Assembly (NCBI RefSeq): GCF_010731855.1
Contig: NZ_AP022620.1
Span: 5,022,001-5,086,000, forward strand
DNA: 64,000 nt
DNA from: Mycolicibacterium anyangense
GTDB taxonomy: Bacteria; Actinomycetota; Actinomycetes; Mycobacteriales; Mycobacteriaceae
Direction: 5' to 3'
Positions 9,111-17,413 of the stretch are shown here, in pieces; the first letter of the stretch is position 1; each line of letters opens with the position of its first letter. A model generated the notes under the pieces. It searched no databases, was not told the DNA's origin, and saw only the letters and a program-made list of their open reading frames with translations. A program made the translations under genes and the position numbers.

Positions 9111-9159
9111 CCGCCTGAGTTGTTAATCCGTCGAGGGTCGCGTGAGCCCCTTGTTACGG

Positions 9160-9216
9160 CGAGGCTGTCGTTATCGTGCTGGTTACTCGCACTTTTGCGC
9201 GATAACGACAGCCTCG
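9160..9216. repeat. long palindromic element (17-bp perfect stem), possible bidirectional terminator
   Basis: Arms 9160-9176 and 9200-9216 are exact reverse complements (CGAGGCTGTCGTTATCG and its complement). The stem extends by a T-G wobble and two further pairs towards a loop rich in T. It lies between the convergent menG and oxidoreductase genes, so termination on both strands is plausible. The length and symmetry also fit a dispersed palindromic repeat. Confidence 0.6.
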
Positions 9217-9257
9217 GTGAAGTCGTGAAGGTGGCAGTGAATTTTTGACCCAAGACC

Positions 9258-10823
9258 TCATCGTCCGGCGTCGGCGAGCACCTGGTATCCGGCGTTGTAG
9301 CCCGGGATGAACGTGATGCCCGGCCCGCCGTGGCAGCCGGCACCGCCCAGATACAGTCCCTCGATCGGGATGGGCTCGTCGAGAAAACCCTTGGGCCCCG
9401 GCCGGTTCGGCCCCATCAGCTCGGGCTGCAGCAGGCCCTGGCAGAAGTCGCCGTTGGGCGCGCCGAACATGGTGTTCATGTGGTACGGCGCGAACGTGAT
9501 GTGACGGATCGCGACGTCCTTGAAGTTGGGAGCGTACGTGGAGATCTTGTCGACGACGACCTTGGCCATCTCGTTCTTGAGGTGACCGTGCTGCTCGCGC
9601 GGCGCCTCGGTGGGGAAGGCATAGACGTACACGCTGGCGGCGTGCTTGCCTTCCGGTGCCATCTCCGGATCGCCTACGGTCGGGATCTGGATCGACAACG
9701 CCGGGTTGTCCGGGACGATCCCGAAACGGCAGTTGTCCCATTGCCGCTGTTGGGTTTCCGGGGAGCCGAACATGCCGACCGACATCTGCATGCCTGGTTC
9801 GTTGAGGAATTCGTACGGCGCGGCGTACTGCGGCAGCCCGTCGAGAGCGAAGTGGATCTGCAGATACGAGCCGCGATGGTCGCGACCGCCGAGACGGGTC
9901 ACCAGTGACGACGGAAGATGTTCGGCACCAACGAGTTCCAGCAGAGTGGTGTCAGGAGCCAGATTGGAGACGACGACGGGCGCGGTGACGGTGGTGCCGT
10001 CCTTGAGTCGCACCCCGGTGACCTTCCCATTCTCGACCAGGATCTTGTCGACCTTCGCGCGGTAGCGGATCTCGCCGGCCGCCTCCAGGTAGAGCTTCTT
10101 GAGGTGATCGGACAGCGCCCCGATACCACCCTTGATCTTGGTGGTCATCTGGCCGCCGTCCTCGGGCATCGCGAGTGCGAACGCCAAACATGTTGCGCTG
10201 CCGGGGGTGTAGGGCCCGCGGTAGGTGGAGTTGACGGCCAGGAAGGCCAGCATGCCGCGGATCACCGCGTGGCGCTCCTTGTCTGGCACGTAGCGGTCGA
10301 TCACATCCATCGCCGAGCCGAACAGCATGTCGTGGATGGCCTGGCGTTCGTTCTCGTCGGCCGCGCAGGCGTACATCTCGTCGATGGTCTTCGGTGGTTC
10401 CAGTGCGTCGAAGCGGCCCAACGCCTTTCGCGGCCCGGTGGCCCATCCGTACAGCTGGGCCATGCCCATCACGGCTTCCATGCCGTGCTTCTCGGTCATC
10501 TCGGTCATCATCTTCATCGGGTCGTGGTGGAAGACCATCGGCTCTTCGCCGTTTTCCCCGATGTTGACCGACATGATCTCGTTCTCGATGACGGGCAGGG
10601 TGTCCAGCCCGAGCTCGCTGTTGATCTTCGAGGCGGTGGGGAAGCGGATCGACCCGGCGATCTCGAACTGGAAGCCGTCGATGAGTTCGACCGTGGCCGC
10701 CATGCCGCCGCTGTAGGTGTTCTGCTCCAGGATCAGCGTGCGCAGCCCCGCCTGCTGCAGCACCGCGGCCGCGGTCAAACCGTTGTGTCCGGCCCCCACG
10801 ATGATGGCGTCATAATCAGTCAT
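9258..10823 (-). CDS. FAD-dependent oxidoreductase, phytoene-dehydrogenase-like
   Basis: This 521-aa protein has an N-terminal FAD-binding Rossmann motif DAIIVGAGHNGLTAAAVL at residues 4-21, then LRTLILEQN and a GG dinucleotide (YSGGMAATVELIDGF). The C-terminal flavin segment LGGAGCHGGPGITFIPGYNA is typical of the CrtI/NAD(P)-FAD oxidoreductase superfamily. Mycobacterial members of this branch are mostly of unknown substrate, and no carotenoid genes are nearby. It is divergent from a TetR-type regulator with a palindrome in the shared promoter, so it is probably the regulated target. Confidence 0.87.
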   Translation of the reverse strand: MTDYDAIIVGAGHNGLTAAAVLQQAGLRTLILEQNTYSGGMAATVELIDGFQFEIAGSIRFPTASKINSELGLDTLPVIENEIMSVNIGENGEEPMVFHHDPMKMMTEMTEKHGMEAVMGMAQLYGWATGPRKALGRFDALEPPKTIDEMYACAADENERQAIHDMLFGSAMDVIDRYVPDKERHAVIRGMLAFLAVNSTYRGPYTPGSATCLAFALAMPEDGGQMTTKIKGGIGALSDHLKKLYLEAAGEIRYRAKVDKILVENGKVTGVRLKDGTTVTAPVVVSNLAPDTTLLELVGAEHLPSSLVTRLGGRDHRGSYLQIHFALDGLPQYAAPYEFLNEPGMQMSVGMFGSPETQQRQWDNCRFGIVPDNPALSIQIPTVGDPEMAPEGKHAASVYVYAFPTEAPREQHGHLKNEMAKVVVDKISTYAPNFKDVAIRHITFAPYHMNTMFGAPNGDFCQGLLQPELMGPNRPGPKGFLDEPIPIEGLYLGGAGCHGGPGITFIPGYNAGYQVLADAGR

Positions 10824-10837
10824 GCGGCGGAGTTTAT

Positions 10838-10849
10838 GTCAGTACTGAC
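10838..10849. promoter_or_regulatory. candidate TetR operator
   Basis: A 12-bp perfect palindrome, GTCAGTACTGAC, lies in the 71-bp region between the divergent oxidoreductase and TetR genes, 15 bp from the oxidoreductase start. The size and place suit a TetR-family operator that represses both genes. Confidence 0.55.
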
Positions 10850-10881
10850 GCGATTTCCCGAAGTTTTGTCAAATTTGTCGT

Positions 10882-10895
10882 TAAGGTCGTGACGA
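10882..10895 (+). promoter_or_regulatory. candidate -10 box for a leaderless TetR transcript
   Basis: TAAGGT at 10882-10887 fits TANNNT and is 7 nt before the ATG at 10895. This favours that ATG over the GTG at 10889. Confidence 0.45.
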
Positions 10896-11488
10896 TGCCC
10901 GGTAACCTGCATGAACAGCGCCGTCGCTCCACCCGCGACGCGCTGCGTCGGGTTGCCCTGGAGCGGTTCGCCCGCGACGGCTTCGCCAACGTCACCGTCG
11001 CCGAACTGGCCGAGGAGGCCGGCGTCACCCAGCGCACCTTCTTTCGGCATTTCCCCACCAAGGAAGCGGTGCTGTTCGCCGACTACGAAACGCATTTCGA
11101 ATGGTTCGCCGAGGCACTCGAGCGCCGGCCCACAGACGAGCCGCTCTTCGATGCGGTGCTGGCGGCCATGGGCAACTTCCCGCACGACGTCGAGGTAGTC
11201 CGCCAGGCCGCACTCGCCCGCGCCAGCCTGATCGACGGCGAGCGGGCAGCCGGGCACATCCGTCTGGTGCAGGCGTCGTTCGCGGCGGTGATCAGTGAGT
11301 TCGTCCGGGACCGCTACCGGCACGTGGACAACATCGACCTGGTTGCCGAGGTGGCGGGTGCGACGGTGGCCGCCGCGCTGATCGTCGCGACGGAGAAATG
11401 GGGCCGCGACAAGTGCGAGTCCGACCTGACCGTCCTGTCCGCCGACAGCCTGGCGCTGCTGCGTTCGGGACTGGCCCAGCTCAGCTGA
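10895..11488 (+). CDS. TetR-family transcriptional regulator
   Basis: The 197-aa protein starts at ATG 10895 (a GTG two codons earlier is possible). The N-terminal TetR helix-turn-helix is clear: RDALRRVALERFARDGFANV, then TVAELAEEAGVTQRTFFRHF and PTKEAVLF at about residues 12-60. The C-terminal ligand domain is not classifiable by eye. It is divergent from the phytoene-dehydrogenase-like gene and probably represses it through the palindrome at 10838-10849. The 3' end overlaps convergent menJ by 8 bp. Confidence 0.9.
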   Translation: MPGNLHEQRRRSTRDALRRVALERFARDGFANVTVAELAEEAGVTQRTFFRHFPTKEAVLFADYETHFEWFAEALERRPTDEPLFDAVLAAMGNFPHDVEVVRQAALARASLIDGERAAGHIRLVQASFAAVISEFVRDRYRHVDNIDLVAEVAGATVAAALIVATEKWGRDKCESDLTVLSADSLALLRSGLAQLS

Positions 11489-12701
11489 AAGGCTTGCGGC
11501 GGTCCATGATTCGCGATCCGTACCCAGCTGAGCGCCAGACCCGCGCCACCCAGTCGGCGTCCTCGTCGGTGACCAGGTTGCCCATCACCCGCACCGCCAG
11601 GCCCATCAACCGCGTCGAGCGCATCCCCACCGGGCCGGTCAACGGGAGGAACCGTGGCAGCGTCAGCAGCAGACCGAGCCGGCGGGCCACCGAGAATCCG
11701 CGCCCGTAGTGCTCCTGCAGCAGCGCCGGCCACGCCGAGGCGATGCCGGGGGAGCCCAGCATCTGCGCGGCCAGCCGCCCGGTCTCCAGGCCGTAGTCGA
11801 TGCCCTCACCGTTGAGTGGGTTCACGCATGCCGCCGCGTCGCCGATGAGCAACCAGTTCGGCCCGGCGACACCGGAGACCGCCCCGCCCATCGGCAGCAG
11901 CGCCGAGGCGACCGCCCGCGGGGCCCCATCGAAACCCCAGTCCTGTCGCTTCAGTGCCGTGTAGTGCTTGATCAGTGGCCGCAACGCCACATCGGCGGGC
12001 CGCTTGGCCGTGGCCAGTGCGCCAACGCCGATGTTCACCTCGCCGTTGCCCAGCGGGAAGATCCAGCCGTAGCCGGGCAGTACCTGCCCATCGACCGACC
12101 GCAGCTCCAGATCGGAGGAGATCCACGGCTCGCCGGCCCGTGGCGAGGCCAGATAACCCCGCGCAGCCACCCCGTACACCGTCTCCTGATGCCACTGCCG
12201 GCCCAGCACCCGCCCGAACGGCGAGCGGGCGCCGTCGGCGACGATCACCCACCGGCACCGCACCGACGACCCGTCGGCCAGCACCACGGCATCCACCGCG
12301 CCACGCGAATCACGGCACACATCAACGGCTTTCACGCCCAGCAGCATCGCCGCTCCGGAGTCTTCGGCGACCTTGCGGATCCGGTCGTCGAGTTCCATCC
12401 GCGGCACCGCCGACCCCCAGCCCGGGAACGACGGACCCGGCCACGGCACCTCGACGGCGGCGCCGAACCCGCTCAGCCGCAGTCCGTGGTGGCGGATGCG
12501 GCCGTCGAGCCAGCCACCCAGCCCCAGGCTCTGTAGTTCCAGAATCGCGCGCGGGGTCAGCCCGTCACCGCACGCCTTGTCGCGGGGGAACTCGGCGGCG
12601 TCGATGACCAGCACGTCGTGACCGGCGCGGGCGGCCCAAGCCGCGGCGGCCGAGCCCGCGGGCCCGGCGCCGACGATGACCACATCCGCATGCCTGTCCA
12701 C
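11481..12701 (-). CDS. menJ: menaquinone reductase MenJ (geranylgeranyl-reductase family)
   Basis: MenJ saturates one isoprene unit of the menaquinone tail, giving MK-9(II-H2) in mycobacteria. From the GTG at 12701 it has 406 aa (Rv0561c is 408 as I recall); longer starts would run into the divergent gene. Motifs are the FAD Rossmann site DVVIVGAGPAGSAAAAW near residue 5, VIDAAEFPRDKACGDGL near 35, the geranylgeranyl-reductase block WLLIGDAAACVNPLNGEGI near 280, and GYGWIFPLGNGEVNIGVG. It is divergent from grcC1 with only 20 bp between start codons. Confidence 0.92.
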   Translation of the reverse strand: MDRHADVVIVGAGPAGSAAAAWAARAGHDVLVIDAAEFPRDKACGDGLTPRAILELQSLGLGGWLDGRIRHHGLRLSGFGAAVEVPWPGPSFPGWGSAVPRMELDDRIRKVAEDSGAAMLLGVKAVDVCRDSRGAVDAVVLADGSSVRCRWVIVADGARSPFGRVLGRQWHQETVYGVAARGYLASPRAGEPWISSDLELRSVDGQVLPGYGWIFPLGNGEVNIGVGALATAKRPADVALRPLIKHYTALKRQDWGFDGAPRAVASALLPMGGAVSGVAGPNWLLIGDAAACVNPLNGEGIDYGLETGRLAAQMLGSPGIASAWPALLQEHYGRGFSVARRLGLLLTLPRFLPLTGPVGMRSTRLMGLAVRVMGNLVTDEDADWVARVWRSAGYGSRIMDRRKPFS

Positions 12702-12721
12702 CCTCCCAGTATGTTGGCAGG
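12702..12721. promoter_or_regulatory. overlapping divergent -10 elements between menJ and grcC1
   Basis: The 20-bp gap holds TATGTT at 12710-12715, 6 nt before the grcC1 GTG. On the other strand CATACT lies 6 nt before the menJ GTG. The two boxes share four base pairs. The geometry leaves no room for leaders, so both mRNAs may start at the initiation codon. Confidence 0.45.
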
Positions 12722-13729
12722 GTGAGGACACCGGCGACCGTGGTAGCGGGGGTGGACTTCGGTGACCCCGTATTCGCCCAGAATGTTCGCGACGGCGTGG
12801 GCCGCGTCGAAGAGCTCATGGGCACCGAACTGCGTGGTGGCGACGAGCTGATGACCGAGGCGGTGCTGCACCTGTTCGAGGCCGGCGGCAAGCGGTTCCG
12901 GCCGCTGTTCACCGTGCTGTCGGCCCAGATCGGGCCCGAGCCGGACGCCTGGCAGGTCACCGTGGCCGGTGCCGTCATCGAGATGGTCCACCTGGCCACG
13001 CTGTACCACGACGACGTGATGGACGAGGCCCAGATCCGGCGCGGTGCGCCGTCGGCCAACGCCCGCTGGGGCAACAACATCGCCATCCTGGCCGGCGATT
13101 ACCTGTTCGCGACGGCCTCCCGGCTGGTCAGCCAGCTCGGACCGGACGCGGTGCGCATCATCGCCGAGACGTTCGCCCAGCTGGTCACCGGTCAGATGCG
13201 GGAGACCAAGGGCACGGCGGCCGGCGTCGACCCGGTGGACCATTACCTCAAGGTGGTCTACGAGAAGACGGCCTGCCTGATCGCGGCATCGGGCCAGTTC
13301 GGCGGCACGTTCTCCGGGGCCACCCCGGACCAGATCGAGCGGCTGAGTCGGCTGGGCGGCATCGTCGGCACCGCATTCCAGATCTCCGACGACATCATCG
13401 ACATCGACTCCGATCCCGACGAGTCGGGCAAGCTGCCGGGCACCGACCTGCGCGAGGGTGTGCACACCCTGCCGGTGCTCTACGCCCTGGCCGAGACCGG
13501 GCCGGATGCCGACCGGCTGCGCGAGCTGGTGGCGGGCCCGATCGAGGACGACGACGCGCTGGCCGAGGCGCTGGGGCTGCTGCGGTCGGGGAGCGGCCTG
13601 ACGAAAGCCAAGGCCACCGTGGCGCGTTATGCCGACCAGGCCGGCGAGGAGCTGGCCGGGTTGCCCGATGTGCCGGGACGCCGGGCGCTGGCGTCGCTCG
13701 TCGACTACACGATCAACCGGCACGGCTGA
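12722..13729 (+). CDS. grcC1: polyprenyl diphosphate synthase GrcC1
   Basis: This trans-prenyltransferase elongates isoprenyl diphosphate chains, probably for the menaquinone side chain. The 335-aa protein has the first Asp-rich motif in LATLYHDDVMDEAQIRRG (DDVMD near residue 99) and the second in ISDDIIDIDSD (DDIID near 223), with GGKRFRPLF near 56 and GTDLREGVHTLPVLYAL near 240, the standard family landmarks. It matches Rv0562 in place. It starts with GTG at 12722 directly after a -10-like box and lacks a ribosome site. Confidence 0.93.
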   Translation: MRTPATVVAGVDFGDPVFAQNVRDGVGRVEELMGTELRGGDELMTEAVLHLFEAGGKRFRPLFTVLSAQIGPEPDAWQVTVAGAVIEMVHLATLYHDDVMDEAQIRRGAPSANARWGNNIAILAGDYLFATASRLVSQLGPDAVRIIAETFAQLVTGQMRETKGTAAGVDPVDHYLKVVYEKTACLIAASGQFGGTFSGATPDQIERLSRLGGIVGTAFQISDDIIDIDSDPDESGKLPGTDLREGVHTLPVLYALAETGPDADRLRELVAGPIEDDDALAEALGLLRSGSGLTKAKATVARYADQAGEELAGLPDVPGRRALASLVDYTINRHG

Positions 13730-13802
13730 GCGCGAGCGAAGGAACCTGGTGGCATGTCCGGGGCGTTAGTCTCCCGGAGAATGCGTTCGTAGGAGGAACC
13801 TG

Positions 13803-14672
13803 ATGACCTGGCACCCGACCACCAATCGGCTCAAGACCTTCGTGCTGCTCGTCGGCATGTCGGCGTTCATCGTCTTCCTGGGCTCGCTGTTCGGGCGCAA
13901 CATCATGTTCCTGGCCCTGATCTTCGCCATCGGCATGAACGTCTACGTGTACTTCAACTCCGACAAGCTGGCGCTGCGCGCGATGCACGCCCAGCCCATC
14001 ACCGAGGTACAGGCCCCGCAGATCTATGCGATGGTGCGCGAGCTGGCCACCACCGCACATCAGCCGATGCCGCGGCTCTACATCAGCGACACCGCCAACC
14101 CCAACGCCTTCGCCACCGGCCGCAACCCGCGCAACGCCGCGGTGTGCGTCACCACCGGCATTCTCAACCTACTCAGCGAACGTGAACTGCGCGCCGTCCT
14201 AGGCCACGAACTATCCCACGTCTACAACCGCGACATCCTGATCTCGTGCGTGGCCGGTGCGCTGGCCTCGGTGGTCACCGCCCTGGCCAATATGGCGGTC
14301 TTCGCCGGTGCGTTCGGTGGTAATCGTGAAGGCGGCGCGAATCCCTTTGCCTTGCTACTTGTTTCGCTGCTGGGTCCGATCGCCGCCACCTTGATCCGGC
14401 TGGCGGTGTCGCGGTCACGGGAGTACCAGGCCGACGAGTCCGGCGCCGAACTGTCCGGCGATCCGCTGGCCCTGGCCTCGGCGCTGCGCAAGATCAGCGG
14501 CGGCGTGGAGGCCGCGCCGCTGCCGCCGAACCCGCAGCTGGCCGACCAGGCGCACCTGATGATCGCCAGCCCGTTCCGCTCGGGTGAGCGGATCGGCAAG
14601 ATGTTCTCCACCCACCCGCCGATCCCGGACCGCATTGCGCGGCTGGAGAAGATGGCGGGGCGTCAGCTCTGA
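13803..14672 (+). CDS. htpX: membrane zinc metalloprotease HtpX
   Basis: HtpX is a heat-shock-related membrane protease that degrades damaged membrane proteins. The 289-aa protein has N-terminal transmembrane segments ([15 protein letters not shown] and [17 protein letters not shown]), the zinc motif HELSH in [13 protein letters not shown] near residue 138, two more hydrophobic segments near 145-205, and the third zinc-ligand region [13 protein letters not shown] near 203. An AGGAGG ribosome site precedes the ATG. It matches Rv0563. Confidence 0.95.
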   Translation: MTWHPTTNRLKTFVLLVGMSAFIVFLGSLFGRNIMFLALIFAIGMNVYVYFNSDKLALRAMHAQPITEVQAPQIYAMVRELATTAHQPMPRLYISDTANPNAFATGRNPRNAAVCVTTGILNLLSERELRAVLGHELSHVYNRDILISCVAGALASVVTALANMAVFAGAFGGNREGGANPFALLLVSLLGPIAATLIRLAVSRSREYQADESGAELSGDPLALASALRKISGGVEAAPLPPNPQLADQAHLMIASPFRSGERIGKMFSTHPPIPDRIARLEKMAGRQL

Positions 14673-14690
14673 GTGGCTAGCTCTGAGTGG
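14665..14690. repeat. 12-bp direct repeat at the htpX/mscS junction
   Basis: AGCTCTGAGTGG occurs at 14665-14676 and again at 14679-14690 (period 14). The first copy holds the htpX stop; the second supplies the last codons of the convergent channel gene. Confidence 0.75.
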
Positions 14691-15585
14691 TCGCAGATAC
14701 GTGCGGCTTGGGGCTGACGATCCCTTCCTGACGTAGCGACTCCAGCACCATGGCCCGCAGCCGACGGCCCACGTCGAACTGCTTGCCGGGCAGGGTGCGC
14801 GCCACCATCCGCAGGTTCACCGTGTCGACCTGCATGCTCTCCACCCCCATCAGGGCGGGTTCGTCGAGCAGCAGCTGACACATCCGGTCGTCGCGCATGG
14901 CGGCGGCGGCGACGTCGTGCAGCAGGTCGTTGACGGTGTTGAGGTCGGCGCTGGTGGGCACCGGTATGTCGACGACGGCGCGGGCCCAGTCCTTGGACAG
15001 GTTCAGCGACTTCACGATCTGGCCGTTGGGGATGGTGAACACCTCGCCGTCGCCGGAGCGCAGCTTGGTGACCCGCAGGGTGACGTCCTCGACGGTGCCA
15101 CGGGCGTCGTTGGCCGACCCGGTGGCGGTGAGCTGAACCAGGTCACCGAACCCGTACTGCTTCTCGGTGATGATGAAAAAGCCGCTGAGCAGGTCCTGCA
15201 CCATCCGTTGGGCGCCGAAGCCCAGGGCGGCACCGAGGACCGCCGCGGGCGCGATCAACGACCCGACCGGTAGCCCGAGGGTGTCGACGATGTCGACGGC
15301 GACCAGGACGTAGAGCAGCGCGATCGTCACCGACGAGATCACCGAGGCCACCGCGCGGCGGTGTTTGGCGGCTTCTGAGCGCACCAGGGCGTGGCCGCGA
15401 TCCAGGCGGCGGGCGATCTTGGCGGCCACCCAGTTGATGCATCGCGTCGCCAGCAAGGCGGCCAGGATCACCAGCACAATGTGCAGTCCCTTGGTCTGCA
15501 GCCACCGGCCCACGTTGCCGACCCAGAATTCGTGCAGGTCAGGGGATGAAACAGCAAGGTACATCGAGGTTTTGGTGGGAGTCAT
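14677..15585 (-). CDS. MscS-family mechanosensitive channel
   Basis: From the ATG at 15585 the protein has 302 aa. Three N-terminal membrane helices are visible (GLHIVLVILAALLATRCINW, SVISSVTIALLYVLVAVDIV, and the pore-helix region SLIAPAAVLGAALGFGAQRM). The MscS signature MVQDLLSGFFIITEKQYGFG and the beta-domain with VEDVTLRVTKLRSGDGEVF follow. Such channels open under membrane tension and release solutes in hypo-osmotic shock. The open frame runs upstream through a palindromic element to 15873, but that part has no channel-like sequence. It is convergent with htpX. Confidence 0.9.
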   Translation of the reverse strand: MTPTKTSMYLAVSSPDLHEFWVGNVGRWLQTKGLHIVLVILAALLATRCINWVAAKIARRLDRGHALVRSEAAKHRRAVASVISSVTIALLYVLVAVDIVDTLGLPVGSLIAPAAVLGAALGFGAQRMVQDLLSGFFIITEKQYGFGDLVQLTATGSANDARGTVEDVTLRVTKLRSGDGEVFTIPNGQIVKSLNLSKDWARAVVDIPVPTSADLNTVNDLLHDVAAAAMRDDRMCQLLLDEPALMGVESMQVDTVNLRMVARTLPGKQFDVGRRLRAMVLESLRQEGIVSPKPHVSATTQS

Positions 15586-15637
15586 CGCCAGGTGGCATTG
15601 CCCGCCCGGCGGCCTTCTACACATTTCCCGCCGGCCG

Positions 15638-15695
15638 CGAGCAGACGCAAAATCGCACCTTTCGGGCTGTTCTGGTGCGACTTTGCGTCTGCTCG
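15638..15695. repeat. 22-bp inverted repeat (palindromic intergenic element)
   Basis: Arms 15638-15659 and 15674-15695 are reverse complements with one mismatch, around a 14-nt loop. The element sits between the divergent channel and secreted-protein genes, so it is not a simple terminator. It looks like a dispersed mycobacterial palindrome; I believe similar GAGCAGACGCAAA-type units recur in mycobacterial intergenic DNA, from memory only. Confidence 0.7.
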
Positions 15696-15767
15696 AGCAG
15701 GTCGTGGCCGGGCGGCGGTAACACCGGGCCGCGCGTCGCCGACAGTGCAACCAAGAACGCGACTGAA

Positions 15768-15780
15768 TAGGGTGTGGTGA
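15768..15780 (+). promoter_or_regulatory. candidate -10 box for a leaderless secreted-protein transcript
   Basis: TAGGGT at 15768-15773 fits TANNNT and lies 6 nt before the ATG at 15780, favouring that start over the two GTG codons just before it. Confidence 0.4.
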
Positions 15781-16325
15781 TGCTGAGCAGAATCCTGATC
15801 GGCGTGCTGGGCGCTTCCGCGGCGGTCGGTCTGGCGGCCAGCGCCGCCGCCGATCCGACGCCTGCCCCGGCACCCGTGCTTCCCAACATCAATGCCTACA
15901 CCGCGGTCAGCCCGGTGGACTACTCCGCGATGGGTGGCAACTGGTACGCCTTCGCCGGCCCGCCCGGGGTGACCTGCGTGATCAACAAGCAGAACAGCAC
16001 CTATGGCTGCAGCGGCCCGTTGCCGGGTGCGCCCGACGGTGCGAACCTGGTCAGTGCGGGTGCGTCCGGCGAGCCGGGCTTCTCCACGACGGCTCAGCCG
16101 GTCTTCGGCGCGGCGGGCGCGGTCAAGGCGCTCCCGCCGAACACCCGCATCGGCTTCGGCGACATCAGCTGCGGCGTCGACGGCGGCGGCGTGGTGGCCT
16201 GCGTCAACCAGCACGACCAGGTGGGCTTCGTCGTCGGCCCGGCCGCCACCTTTACCTCCGGCCCCAGTCCGATGCTGGACCGGCCGAAGGGCACCAACCC
16301 CTACTTCCCGGGGTTCCCCGGCTAG
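15780..16325 (+). CDS. secreted Cys-containing protein of unknown function
   Basis: The 181-aa product begins with a Sec-type signal peptide (ILIGVLGASAAVGLAASAAA, cleavage probably after ASAAA near residue 24) and a Pro/Ala linker. The mature part has four cysteines in two pairs (TCVINKQNSTYGCSG and ISCGVDGGGVVACVN), which suggests two disulfides in the envelope. No domain was recognised. The stop overlaps convergent gpsA by 4 bp. Possible starts are GTG 15774, GTG 15777 or ATG 15780; the last is best placed relative to a -10-like box. Confidence 0.75.
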   Translation: MLSRILIGVLGASAAVGLAASAAADPTPAPAPVLPNINAYTAVSPVDYSAMGGNWYAFAGPPGVTCVINKQNSTYGCSGPLPGAPDGANLVSAGASGEPGFSTTAQPVFGAAGAVKALPPNTRIGFGDISCGVDGGGVVACVNQHDQVGFVVGPAATFTSGPSPMLDRPKGTNPYFPGFPG

Positions 16326-17347
16326 AAGCGCGAGCCGTGGACTTCGTGGCCGGGCTTCTCGGCCATCAGTCCGCGGTAGGCATCCTCGACGGTGGCGCCG
16401 TGGTTGACGACGGCGTCGACTTCACGCGCGATCGGCATGCTGATGCCGTACTTCTCGGCGAACTCCATGATCACGCTCGCGGCTTTGACGCCCTCGGCGA
16501 CCTGGTTCATCGACTCGATGATCTCCTGTACGGTCTTGCCCGAGCCGAGCTGCTCGCCGACGTGGCGGTTGCGGGAGCGCTTTGAGGTGCAGGTGACGAT
16601 GAGGTCGCCCATGCCGGCCAGGCCGGAGAAGGTGTCGCGCTGGCCGCCGACGGCTTCACCGAGCTTGGACATCTCGCGCACGGCGCGGGCCATCACCATG
16701 GCGCGGGTGTTCTCGCCGATGCCCAGCGAGTAGCCCATACCGACGGCAATCGCGTAGACGTTCTTCAGCGCGCCGGCCATCTCGACACCGACCACGTCGT
16801 CGGTGGTATAGGTGCGGAAACGCTTGGTGCGGAACATCTTCGCCAGATTGGATGCCAGGTTCTGGTCGGGCATAGCCAGCACAGCGGCCGCCGCGTAGCC
16901 CTCGGCGACCTCTTTGGCGATGTTGGGTCCGGCCAGGATGCCGGCCGGGTGGCCGGGGAGCACCTCGTCGACGATCTGACTCATCCGCATGTTGGTGCCC
17001 TGCTCGAGGCCCTTGACCAGACTGACGACGGGGACCCAGGGCCGCAGTTCCTTGCCCAGTTCGGCGAGCACGCCGCGGAAGCCATGACTGGGCACACCCA
17101 TCACCACCACGTCGGCGCAGTTGGCCGCCTCGGCGAAATCGGTAGTCGCCCGCAGCGTTTCGGACAACTCCACCTCATCACCGAGGTACTTGGAGTTGCG
17201 GTGGTTCTTGTTGATGTCCTCGGCGGTCTCCTCCGAGCGGACCCACTGCAGGGTCGGGCCGCGGCGGGAACAGATGGAGGCCACGGTGGTTCCCCAGGAG
17301 CCTCCGCCGAGGACGACAACATTGGGTTCGCGGCGGTCAGGTGTCAT
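16322..17347 (-). CDS. gpsA: glycerol-3-phosphate dehydrogenase [NAD(P)+] GpsA
   Basis: GpsA reduces dihydroxyacetone phosphate to sn-glycerol-3-phosphate for phospholipid synthesis. The 341-aa protein has the dinucleotide motif VVVLGGGSWGTTVASI near residue 10, substrate-site LAGPNIAKEVAEGY near 140, and the catalytic-lysine region VGVEMAGALKNVYAIAVGM near 187, with GLAGMGDLIVTCTS further on. It corresponds to the M. tuberculosis gene at Rv0564c (gpdA1). A TAACCT box lies 7 nt before the ATG on the minus strand, so it may be leaderless. Confidence 0.94.
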   Translation of the reverse strand: MTPDRREPNVVVLGGGSWGTTVASICSRRGPTLQWVRSEETAEDINKNHRNSKYLGDEVELSETLRATTDFAEAANCADVVVMGVPSHGFRGVLAELGKELRPWVPVVSLVKGLEQGTNMRMSQIVDEVLPGHPAGILAGPNIAKEVAEGYAAAAVLAMPDQNLASNLAKMFRTKRFRTYTTDDVVGVEMAGALKNVYAIAVGMGYSLGIGENTRAMVMARAVREMSKLGEAVGGQRDTFSGLAGMGDLIVTCTSKRSRNRHVGEQLGSGKTVQEIIESMNQVAEGVKAASVIMEFAEKYGISMPIAREVDAVVNHGATVEDAYRGLMAEKPGHEVHGSRF

Positions 17348-17360
17348 GGCGTTTAGGTTA
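17348..17360 (-). promoter_or_regulatory. candidate -10 box for leaderless gpsA
   Basis: On the minus strand TAACCT (17360-17355) is followed by 7 nt and then the gpsA ATG; it fits TANNNT. No ribosome site is present. Confidence 0.45.
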
Positions 17361-17413
17361 TTGCCGGGGCTGGCCGTTTACAGCGAGTTCGCCAAGGTGG
17401 GTCACCCGAACTG

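Noticed and set aside
15586..15873. N-terminal extension of the MscS-like channel
   Set aside because: It runs through the 58-bp palindrome and the divergent secreted-protein gene, and has Arg/Cys-rich shadow composition.
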